Shown here piece after piece: positions 1 through 6,044 of a stretch of DNA of 14,803 nucleotides; the stretch's first letter is position 1, and each line of letters starts with the position of its first letter. The stretch comes from Candidatus Omnitrophota bacterium (GTDB lineage: Bacteria; Hinthialibacterota; Hinthialibacteria; JAKQFZ01). A program made the position numbers and the translations under genes. The DNA lies in NCBI GenBank assembly GCA_029558215.1, contig JAKQFZ010000180.1:1-14803 (forward strand), written 5' to 3'. Under the pieces are notes generated by a model. It searched no databases and was not told the origin of the DNA. It saw only the letters and a list, made by a program, of their open reading frames with translations.

Positions 1-3
1 CAT
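1..3 (-). CDS. Start codon of a further LRV gene, cut by the window edge
   Basis: Only the ATG (complement of bases 1-3) is inside the window. It is supported by context: bases 1-20 are identical to bases 10778-10797, the junction where one LRV gene ends and the next LRV gene starts at ATG 10780. In both places the upstream LRV gene ends in TGA and the next ATG follows after a 12-base spacer ending in GGGGC. I infer that an LRV paralogue with the usual N-terminal anchor begins here and continues to the left. Nothing of its protein can be seen. Confidence 0.5.
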
Positions 4-15
4 GCCCCTATCGTC

Positions 16-705
16 TCACGTCAGGCCACGGGCCGCGAGCGCACTCTTCGCTGTTGCGCGCACGTACCCCTCGGATTCAGTCGCCTCGTTGCCCAAGGTG
101 CGCAGGACGTCGACGGACGTGTTCAGGTTCCTCGCCACCGCGTCGCGCACGTACCACTCGGATTCTGTGATCTCGTTGCCCAACGTACGCAGGACGTCGA
201 CGGGCGTGGTGGGGTTCTTCGCCACGGAAAAGCGCACTTCCCCCTCGGGTTCGGTCGCTAGGTTGCCCAAGAGTCGAAGGAGATCGATGGGGGTGCTCGG
301 GTTCCACGCCACGGCCCTGCGCACCAACCACGAGTCAAGTCCCCAAGAGCGCAACACCTGCTCGATCAGCCCCGCCTCGGCCGTCCTTCCCACCACCTCC
401 ACCACCACCCCAAGCATCTCGCCGTCGGGTTCGATCAAGGCATGCAAAACGAACAGAGGATGCACCGCCACCTCCTCGGGAAATTCTTGGGCCAACGCCG
501 CCAACAAATCCGTGGTGAGCTTGCCGTCCTCGTTCGTGGGGCAGACGTTCGGGTTGTCGAGCAACGCGCGGCGCACTTCGACCTCGGGATGCTCTTGCAA
601 CTTCCCGAGTTGCTTGAACGAGGTCTTGGGATCCTTGGCCTTCTTGATCAATGCCTTCAGATCGGGCTCAATGGGGTTGGAGCGCCTGGATCCAACGGAA
701 TCCAT
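16..705 (-). CDS. LRV-repeat solenoid protein lacking the N-terminal membrane anchor
   Basis: A 229-aa protein starting at ATG 705. Residues 9-127 match the conserved region that precedes the repeats in the three paralogues at 8784-11956 (NPIEPDLKALIKKAKDPKTS, then DNPNVCPTNEDG). Residues 128-214 hold three 29-aa repeats of the form VRxAVAxNPxTPxDVLRxLG, followed by a short cap ending SALAARGLT. This resembles the leucine-rich variant (LRV) alpha-solenoid family, usually thought to bind protein; the partner is unknown. Unlike its paralogues it lacks the 50-residue N-terminus with the WPW membrane segment. Its ATG overlaps the protease stop as TAATG, so translation is probably coupled to the protease. 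An in-frame upstream start at 903 would read through the protease gene and is unlikely. It looks like an LRV cassette joined exactly at the protease stop codon. Confidence 0.85.
   Translation of the reverse strand: MDSVGSRRSNPIEPDLKALIKKAKDPKTSFKQLGKLQEHPEVEVRRALLDNPNVCPTNEDGKLTTDLLAALAQEFPEEVAVHPLFVLHALIEPDGEMLGVVVEVVGRTAEAGLIEQVLRSWGLDSWLVRRAVAWNPSTPIDLLRLLGNLATEPEGEVRFSVAKNPTTPVDVLRTLGNEITESEWYVRDAVARNLNTSVDVLRTLGNEATESEGYVRATAKSALAARGLT
64..324 (-). repeat. Three 87-bp LRV coding repeats
   Basis: Three in-frame units of 29 codons. The phase VR-x-AVA-x-NP-x-TP-x-DVLR-x-LG is kept in each; residues 22-29 of each unit vary most. The unit is longer than the roughly 24-26 residues usual for LRV repeats. 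Confidence 0.85.
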
Positions 706-1508
706 TATTGGATCTTTGGCACAAACGTTGTCACGTACGGATCTGTCGTCACCTTGGAATCCAAGATAGTTTCCCAACGGATCACGCGATACCCAGCATT
801 TCCCCAAGCCGAGCCCCACGAGTTGAGGATGAGAATTCCATCTTCTGAATGACCCATCCCCAAAACGTAGTGTCCACCGAGGGACTTGCCAGAGTAGGTC
901 CAAGGATCGGTACGCGAGAAATCTGCAAATGCTGCGTCGACTTGAATGGCCAACGCTACAGGACGAAGTTGAGACAGAGCCTCCACGATCATCCCTCGAC
1001 GCGTCTCAGGATCTTCTCCGATGCGGTAATACCGAATCTGGCGAGATTGATCGTAGCTGGCTTGATATACCCGAGGTGGAACGGGTTTCAGGGCCAAGCT
1101 AGTATCATATGGGTATACGTCTTCTTTACAGAATCCGTATTGCTGTAGCGATTTGTAAGCAAAGCGTGGGTAGGTTCCAGCCGTGGAGTTTTCTGCACCG
1201 TGCGCCTTGCGTGATTGCCAAAAAAGCGCAAGAAGATTTGGGAGAGGCGCGTTGATCCAGCCCTCGATGTTCCAACTGACTTGAGCTTGCTTTCCGATAG
1301 CGTGAACCACACAAGATCCAATTTGACCTTGATTCAACACGGAATAATTGAAAGCACGAAGATCCGTGATCAGGTTTGATCCAGCCGAGACAATCTTAGG
1401 TCTGACATAATCCCTCCGCTCACCAGCCTCCGCGCCGAATAGCAAATTTTCAGCTTTTTTATCGTTGGGATCGAATTGGTCTTTGAAATAGCCAGTCGCG
1501 ATGATCAT
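705..1508 (-). CDS. Papain-like (C1 family) cysteine protease
   Basis: A 267-aa protein with the hallmarks of a C1 peptidase. NQGQIGSC gives the oxyanion glutamine (Gln60) six residues before the nucleophile Cys66, the papain spacing. GGHYVLGMG supplies His213, and ILNSWGSAWGNAGY supplies Asn229 in the NSWG motif and the downstream WG-x2-GY signature. The stretch before Gln60 is too short for a papain propeptide and there is no signal peptide, so an intracellular or structural processing role is more likely than secretion (inference). The start chosen is ATG 1508, five bases after the stop of the Dps-like gene, with no clear Shine-Dalgarno site, suggesting coupling. A GTG at 1583 would add 25 residues and overlap the Dps gene. 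The stop codon is shared with the next start (TAATG). The family call is secure; the substrate is unknown, with hydrolase, LRV and transglutaminase-fold proteins nearby as candidates. Confidence 0.9.
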   Translation of the reverse strand: MIIATGYFKDQFDPNDKKAENLLFGAEAGERRDYVRPKIVSAGSNLITDLRAFNYSVLNQGQIGSCVVHAIGKQAQVSWNIEGWINAPLPNLLALFWQSRKAHGAENSTAGTYPRFAYKSLQQYGFCKEDVYPYDTSLALKPVPPRVYQASYDQSRQIRYYRIGEDPETRRGMIVEALSQLRPVALAIQVDAAFADFSRTDPWTYSGKSLGGHYVLGMGHSEDGILILNSWGSAWGNAGYRVIRWETILDSKVTTDPYVTTFVPKIQ

Positions 1509-1513
1509 GGCAA

Positions 1514-2086
1514 CTAAGCTACCACGAATCCTAAGGATCTGCACAGAATGCTCTCGCATTCTTTTGCGCTCCCCGTACCACACCCCTCATTTGCAGAAAA
1601 CTTCAAGACACGTAACTTCTTCTTGGAAGAAGCACGTTGTTGAAGAAGGTAGAGATTTTCGCCCTGATGTGATTGCGCAAGTCCTGACAAGAGATTGGAC
1701 AAGCCAGCCACATTTTTCATGGAGTTTGCCAGATGGATGCAATCCTCAAGCAAGTCGATGAATTCGACTTCCCGTTCCAAGGCAACGTGCAAGAGATTTT
1801 CATTGGAGACTTCTCGAAGGGACTCAAAGACATGTCTCGAAGTGGTCGCGATGTCGACCGATGAAACTCCAAACAAGGCCACCATGTATTCGGCAACGCT
1901 ATCTATTTCATTTGGAAATTTCTTGTAAATCCGCTCAGCCATCAAGTGGTCGCTGTAAAAATTCAGTCCACTGGATGTCCAGTGCAAGGTCCAAAAGATC
2001 AGGTACAAGTCCCACAATTCGAAAAAAATCTTCTGCAACGATTCTTTCAAATCTTTTTCTTTCGAAATTTCTTCAGCTCCGATCAT
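1514..2086 (-). CDS. Dps-like ferritin (DNA-protection/iron-storage family)
   Basis: A 190-aa protein. Residues 15-145 look like a Dps four-helix bundle: the segment around LHWTSSGLNFYSDH resembles the family's HWNVxGxxF...H signature. Candidate ferroxidase ligands His35, His47, Asp62 and Glu66 have spacings of 12, 15 and 4, the same as His31/His43/Asp58/Glu62 in Listeria Dps, so an intact iron-oxidising centre is likely. Dps proteins form 12-mers that oxidise Fe(II) with peroxide and often shield DNA. The last 45 residues form a basic then Cys-containing tail (three Cys) not typical of the family; a frame disturbance near the 3' end cannot be excluded. The start has an AAGGAG site seven bases upstream, the best in this operon. 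The gene overlaps the upstream one by 14 bases. Finding Dps in an operon with a protease and an anchored hydrolase is unusual. Confidence 0.82.
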   Translation of the reverse strand: MIGAEEISKEKDLKESLQKIFFELWDLYLIFWTLHWTSSGLNFYSDHLMAERIYKKFPNEIDSVAEYMVALFGVSSVDIATTSRHVFESLREVSNENLLHVALEREVEFIDLLEDCIHLANSMKNVAGLSNLLSGLAQSHQGENLYLLQQRASSKKKLRVLKFSANEGCGTGSAKECESILCRSLGFVVA

Positions 2087-2456
2087 TTTCGTACTCCTTC
2101 AAGACTTGAACGCTCTTGGACAGAGCAGCAGGGTTTGGGTGCCAAGCCCACATGATCAGGGCAAGTGCATGTCGCGTTGGAAGGCCAGCAAACTTTCCAG
2201 AAGATTCGAAAAGTTTCTCGTCTTCATTCGTTTGGATTTGAATCCAATGACGGTCGCAGAAGTTGATCCTCCGGTTTCTCCACCAACAACTGAGGTTGGA
2301 TTTTTTTCCGTCAGCGTCTTGGTACGCAGTGAAAAATCCGTTGGGACTTCGTGCGACTTTAGAAACCCCACGTTCCTCGGCAAGAGACACCCAGACGAGG
2401 CACGAAGAGAGCGACAGAAATGGGACTTCTGGCTTCTGAAATTCACATCGCATCAT
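2073..2456 (-). CDS. Hypothetical protein, 127 aa
   Basis: No family recognised. The ATG at 2456 overlaps the previous stop as ATGA, and an AAGG lies five bases upstream, which supports a translated, coupled gene; a second ATG follows immediately. The protein has no membrane segment or signal peptide. It is rich in Trp and basic residues in the middle (CWWRNRRINFCDRHW, with a Cys-x10-Cys pair), then a helical-looking stretch ALALIMWAWHPNPAALSKS near the C-terminus. The gene end overlaps the start of the Dps-like gene by 14 bases. Being sandwiched between overlapping genes is the main argument that it is real. Confidence 0.65.
   Translation of the reverse strand: MMRCEFQKPEVPFLSLSSCLVWVSLAEERGVSKVARSPNGFFTAYQDADGKKSNLSCWWRNRRINFCDRHWIQIQTNEDEKLFESSGKFAGLPTRHALALIMWAWHPNPAALSKSVQVLKEYENDRS
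2094..2099 (-). promoter_or_regulatory. Strong ribosome binding site of the Dps-like gene
   Basis: The complement reads AAGGAG seven bases before the ATG at 2086. It lies inside the 3' end of the upstream gene and fixes the Dps start. It is stronger than the sites of neighbouring overlapping genes, so Dps may be made in excess over them (inference). Confidence 0.75.
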
Positions 2457-2665
2457 CGAGCCTTGGCGACAGGGATTTCAGGAGGAAGAACGCCTGTTGG
2501 GATCTCTTCTTCCAGAAAATCTTCGTCTGGACTGGCGCTCTCTACCTCTTGCATGCGCCTCATCTTTTGCGTCTTGGCTGCCATGTAATTCTGCAACGAG
2601 GTCAACGTAGTTTTCGCGGCAGTGATGTTCGCTGGCTCTCGGGCTCCTGGTCGTAGCGTGCTCAT
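2453..2665 (-). CDS. Hypothetical small protein, 70 aa
   Basis: No family recognised. ATGA overlaps link it to the gene before (2662-2665) and after (2453-2456), the best evidence that it is translated. The N-terminal half is a likely amphipathic helix with many Lys, Thr and Gln (TLTSLQNYMAAKTQKMRRMQ). The C-terminal half is acidic and Pro-rich (SPDEDFLEEEIPTGVLPPE). Such an adaptor-like layout with a basic helix and acidic tail could suit binding to the coiled-coil protein encoded just upstream, but this is speculation. Confidence 0.65.
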   Translation of the reverse strand: MSTLRPGAREPANITAAKTTLTSLQNYMAAKTQKMRRMQEVESASPDEDFLEEEIPTGVLPPEIPVAKAR

Positions 2666-3276
2666 CGTGTGGTCTTTCTTGTGATTGGCTTCTCCGTAGA
2701 AGAAACGAGATCAATAGCCTTCGTCAATGACTCTACGCTCGCAAAGGTACGGAGCGCCAACTCTTTGGCGTCCTCCATACGAGCTTCTTGGAGCATCGTT
2801 GTCTCTTTTTGAGCTTGGTCTTGGATAGCAATGATCTCGTTTCGATGAGCCTCTGCCAATCGAAGGATCGACTCTTGCTTGGAATTCAAGCTCTTCTGAT
2901 GCTCTTCTTGCAGATGAAGCAATTGGTCTCGATGTGAATCAACGAGCCCCATCAGAGTATTTTGGTAACCAGCCTCACGCAGTCGCACTTGTTCCAAGTA
3001 AGCCTGCTCGCGAGCAGATACTTGATCGCGCAACTGCTTGTTCTCGTCAGCTCCTCGCTTCACCTCAGCCGTGAACTTGTCATTCAAGTCCTGCTCACGG
3101 ATTCGCATCTCTTGTTCCTTCGCCTTTATTTCTTCGGCAAAGGCTGTCATTTTGGCGATCAAATCCCTCGCCAGTTGACGGTTCTCGCGGAACAAAAAGA
3201 TGATCCCGGTCAAGAACATGAGCGCGGTGGCTCCCGTAACCCCCTGATTGATGTAGACGTCGGTCGGAGTATTCAC
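2662..3276 (-). CDS. Single-pass membrane protein with long coiled coil
   Basis: A 204-aa protein starting at GTG 3276. Residues 12-29 form one hydrophobic segment (TGATALMFLTGIIFLF) flanked by charged residues, so the N-terminus is short and the rest lies on one side of the membrane. Residues 33-170 are almost all Glu, Lys, Gln, Arg, Leu and Ala with heptad-like spacing, a long coiled coil. The layout (short N-terminus, one membrane helix, long coiled coil) fits a scaffold or tether. The gene starts 24 bases after the 434-aa gene and overlaps the next gene by ATGA. An out-of-frame five-codon ATG ORF at 3291-3274 ends in a TGA overlapping the GTG start; it might be a coupling leader or chance. 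No enzymatic motif is seen. Confidence 0.8.
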   Translation of the reverse strand: MNTPTDVYINQGVTGATALMFLTGIIFLFRENRQLARDLIAKMTAFAEEIKAKEQEMRIREQDLNDKFTAEVKRGADENKQLRDQVSAREQAYLEQVRLREAGYQNTLMGLVDSHRDQLLHLQEEHQKSLNSKQESILRLAEAHRNEIIAIQDQAQKETTMLQEARMEDAKELALRTFASVESLTKAIDLVSSTEKPITRKTTR

Positions 3277-3300
3277 AACGAATCCATCATCGGTGACAGG

Positions 3301-4605
3301 TTAGAGCTTGATATTCATCTCGTTGACTTGGTAGCCCAGGGAGTCAGTGCCATCGACGACCAAAGTTGCGCGATTCCGCCAATCACTCCGAACCAACTTC
3401 AAGTCATTCAAGAGCGCCTTCGCATTTTTCATGTCATCACCTCGCAGCAAAGGAGCAAGTTTTGCAGCGTCTTTGATGGCGAAGTCAATCATCGACAAGG
3501 ACACCTTGCTAGCGCGTTCTGTGCGCAATCGAGCAAGGGATGGATAGTCCCTGGCGGAAAATTGAAGAAGGTTCAAGACAAATTGCATCGCCTGAGGAAC
3601 GGGAATGCGACGTGCCCGCCATTCTTGGTTTTGCTCAGGAGCATTCGTAGGCGCTTTGGGCGTGGATGTCTTTAGCGTATCTTTCCCATCTGAAGAAGTT
3701 GCCTTCGTGGATGGGGCACGCTTGGATGAGGCACTCTTGGGAGAGATGTCCTTGGCAGAAACGTCTTTGGTCGCTGCATTCTGTGGTTGAGCCAAGGGTA
3801 GCTCCACATGAGGAGCAGCCTTTGATTTGGCACGCTCAATGGTCTCGCTGGAAACGGGATTGGACGCATACTTTGGTGGAGGGTTGGGGTAATCCCTCAA
3901 GATCCTCGCGTAATCCGAGTTCTTCGCGACCATCTCCGCGCGCCTTTCTGGTGTAAGAGACGCAAGTCCTCGGGCCAGCAAAAGGTCGTATGCCGGTCCC
4001 TCTTTCTGCTCCAACTCAGCACAAGAAATGCGCTCATTCCCTGGGAATTTGTTCGCGTGTCGAACTTGCAAGATCTCACATCGACGAGCTTTCGGATCGT
4101 CAGTACTCACAGGATTTTCGCGACGAACCTCTCCCGAAGATTTCACCTCGCACTCATCCAAGGATTTGGGGAGTGGATTGGATTTCAACGGACGTGCAGA
4201 TGGTTGAGCGACAGGGCAGGCAGGTGCTGGATTGGGTGCGTAGCGCAATTGAGGGCGGTTCTCTTGGTAGTGTTGCTTGGCCGCCGCCATTGATGAAATC
4301 GCGCCATCGTCAACATCTTCATCTGGCTGCAAATTGTCCGACACCGCCGCTGGATTCATCTTGCGTCGATAGTACTCGGTACGCCGCTGTTCTTCTGCAA
4401 ACGCTTGCGGAGCTGGCACGGTTTCATCTGGCTCTCGACGCGAGTGAACTCGGTTGACAGAGACAGGATTGTCAGCTCGATCACCGCTTCTGGTGCCCAG
4501 AAAATCTCCTTCGGGGTGCTGCACGGTGCATTTGTGTGCAACGGGCTCCCCGCTCTCGATCAGATGAAGTTGTCCACAGGCTGGGGCGCGAAAAATCTGG
4601 TTCAT
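3301..4605 (-). CDS. Hypothetical 434-aa protein with Cys/His N-terminus and disordered linker
   Basis: No family recognised. The start ATG 4605 overlaps the hydrolase stop as ATGA and has an AAGG (complement of 4614-4617) eight bases upstream. Residues 1-35 contain Cys10, His14, His24, Cys26 and His30, a possible metal site. Residues 40-150 are polar and probably unfolded. Residues 190-240 look folded (ERISCAELEQKEGPAYDLLL). Residues 265-325 form a Lys/Ser/Thr/Pro-rich linker, and the last 100 residues are a helical-looking domain ending DGTDSLGYQVNEMNIKL. There is no signal peptide or membrane helix, unlike its neighbours. Its place directly after the anchored hydrolase suggests a partner or scaffold role (inference). 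Confidence 0.75.
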   Translation of the reverse strand: MNQIFRAPACGQLHLIESGEPVAHKCTVQHPEGDFLGTRSGDRADNPVSVNRVHSRREPDETVPAPQAFAEEQRRTEYYRRKMNPAAVSDNLQPDEDVDDGAISSMAAAKQHYQENRPQLRYAPNPAPACPVAQPSARPLKSNPLPKSLDECEVKSSGEVRRENPVSTDDPKARRCEILQVRHANKFPGNERISCAELEQKEGPAYDLLLARGLASLTPERRAEMVAKNSDYARILRDYPNPPPKYASNPVSSETIERAKSKAAPHVELPLAQPQNAATKDVSAKDISPKSASSKRAPSTKATSSDGKDTLKTSTPKAPTNAPEQNQEWRARRIPVPQAMQFVLNLLQFSARDYPSLARLRTERASKVSLSMIDFAIKDAAKLAPLLRGDDMKNAKALLNDLKLVRSDWRNRATLVVDGTDSLGYQVNEMNIKL

Positions 4606-5675
4606 CGGTGGTGCCTTAATTTGGAGGTTACATCAGGCTCAACTGGTTGGGAAGAAGATGCATTGATTTTTGAAACCCCCCAAAGCGTCAACGCACCCAC
4701 CCCAACTCCAGCGAAGAGAGTTCCCCAGGGGAATTTAGATTTTTTCAGATCATCGCGAGTCGGCGTATCCTCTGAACCTTCTGACGTCTTGTCGTCTTTG
4801 TTTGGCATGGGAAGCGCGACCGCCTGGGCGACTTCAGGCTTTCCCATTTCCAAATAGGCAGATTCTGTTGAGTTTCCCAACAAGATACCCTGCTCTGGCT
4901 CTTGGCTATTCCATCGCTCAATGAGCACATGGAGGTAATGAAGCGGAGACACGCGGGCCGCTTGGAATCGATGATCACCAACACCCGTGGGATCGAGATC
5001 GTAGTAGTTGCTGATCCACAATCCGCCGCTTTTTCGAAACACGCGCAGCGGATATTGCGTGTAAACAGTCTCCTTCCAGGACTGCTGTCCTGGGCCGAAC
5101 GATCCAGGTGAGCTTGTGTAAGGTGGTTCGACAGGTCCCATCAACCAAGAAGGTATTTCCAGATCAAAAAAAATCTCGTTGGTCCCAGTCGCCTGTTCCC
5201 AGATCCAATTGGAAGTCGTCGTCGTGTCGGTGTACGTCGGCTGGACATCGCTGGTCGTGATGACAACCAGAGGTCCTCCATTGACGGCTTTCTTGGCAAT
5301 CGCTCGCCAAGGAAGCAAGAGACCGGTCTCAAAGGTCTCTCGCGGCTTGACCCACTGTGTGTGGATCCCATCAATGCCGAAAACTGCATCCAGCCTCCCT
5401 GCATCTCCGCACTTGAGGGCCTCACGAACACCACGACATCCTTCACTAAATCCCATCACCGCAACTCGTTGCGGTTCCACATTGGGCAACTTGGCTCGCA
5501 ACAAATTCTGGATAGATGTCTTCCCATAATCCAGAAGTTGCGTGTCATACTTGGTGCCCGGCCCAGCGGCCATTTGCAGAAATCGAGTGGGTCTGGTGAA
5601 TCTATCGCGGAGAGCTTGTGTCTCAGCATTCTCAAAATACCACGACACCACAACGTCTGCTTTCTCTTTGGCCAT
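4602..5675 (-). CDS. Alpha/beta-hydrolase-like protein with C-terminal membrane anchor
   Basis: A 357-aa protein, first gene of the leftward operon. VAVMGFSEGCRG at residues 71-82 is a nucleophile-elbow motif (GxSxG: Gly75, Ser77, Gly79) after a hydrophobic strand, as in alpha/beta hydrolases. AVFGIDGIHTQW follows as a typical next strand, and LVVITTSDVQPTYTD near 136-150 is another strand with a candidate acid. His235 or His246 could complete the triad, but this is uncertain. Esterase, lipase-like or peptidase activity cannot be told apart. Residues 316-335 (FPWGTLFAGVGVGALTLWGV) form a C-terminal membrane helix after an acidic linker, so the catalytic domain is tethered by its tail. The start chosen is ATG 5675, with GAGG about 12 bases upstream. 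A TTG at 5714 would reach across the control region and is disfavoured. Confidence 0.7.
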   Translation of the reverse strand: MAKEKADVVVSWYFENAETQALRDRFTRPTRFLQMAAGPGTKYDTQLLDYGKTSIQNLLRAKLPNVEPQRVAVMGFSEGCRGVREALKCGDAGRLDAVFGIDGIHTQWVKPRETFETGLLLPWRAIAKKAVNGGPLVVITTSDVQPTYTDTTTTSNWIWEQATGTNEIFFDLEIPSWLMGPVEPPYTSSPGSFGPGQQSWKETVYTQYPLRVFRKSGGLWISNYYDLDPTGVGDHRFQAARVSPLHYLHVLIERWNSQEPEQGILLGNSTESAYLEMGKPEVAQAVALPMPNKDDKTSEGSEDTPTRDDLKKSKFPWGTLFAGVGVGALTLWGVSKINASSSQPVEPDVTSKLRHHR

Positions 5676-5737
5676 TAGAATATCTTGCCTCAATTCAAGG
5701 CAGACGACAACCAATTGGTTCTGCTACAATCCATGTC
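5676..5737. promoter_or_regulatory. Divergent control region between the two operons
   Basis: These 62 bases separate the leftward operon (ATG 5675) from the rightward one (ATG 5738), so both promoters must lie here or overlap the coding ends. A TACAAT box at 5725-5730 is a plausible -10 element for the rightward operon. Its start site would fall at or just before the ATG, implying a leaderless transcript; no good -35 box is seen at the matching distance. Confidence 0.5.
5709..5720. promoter_or_regulatory. Perfect 12-bp palindrome, candidate operator
   Basis: AACCAATTGGTT is a perfect inverted repeat centred in the divergent region, just upstream of the TACAAT box. Such a site could bind a dimeric repressor acting on both operons. 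No regulator gene is visible in the window, so this is inference from position and symmetry only. Confidence 0.35.
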
Positions 5738-6043
5738 ATGTCCCTCGGAGTCAGCGCAAAACAAACCAAGATAGACCTGGGTCACTCCCTGTTCTCTTCA
5801 CTCACGTTGGTCGCACTTCTTTTTTATCCATTCTTGGCGTTCGCTGACATTCCTGTTCCAACGACCTCTTCATCTTCGTTCAGGCATCGAGAAGATGCTC
5901 CAGACAAACAGGGACAAGTCAGAGAAGTTGAGTATCTTCCACGACCAACTTTCCCAGACACACGACCACTTTTGTTCGCCAGTCTGTTGCTCCTTGGAAT
6001 CTCGGCACTTCGGCCCAACCCACAATCAAAAAGGAACTCCTGA
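5738..6043 (+). CDS. Small protein with signal peptide and C-terminal membrane segment
   Basis: A 101-aa protein. The N-terminus has a Lys-containing start, a hydrophobic core (LFSSLTLVALLFYPFLAFA) and a likely signal-peptidase site after AFA, before DIPVP. The middle is polar and Ser/Pro-rich. Residues 77-91 (LLFASLLLLGISAL region) form a second hydrophobic stretch followed by Arg/Lys residues, so the protein is either anchored by its tail or carries a hydrophobic-then-basic sorting-type end. No Cys or lipobox is present. The start has no ribosome binding site and sits close to a -10-like TACAAT, so it may be leaderless. It ends one base before the next ATG. No family recognised. Confidence 0.7.
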   Translation: MSLGVSAKQTKIDLGHSLFSSLTLVALLFYPFLAFADIPVPTTSSSSFRHREDAPDKQGQVREVEYLPRPTFPDTRPLLFASLLLLGISALRPNPQSKRNS

Positions 6044-6044
6044 C

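Noticed and set aside
2..769. A 255-codon open frame on the plus strand
   Set aside because: It is antisense to the LRV gene at 16-705 and its product is a Ser/Arg/Thr-rich mirror of the repeats.
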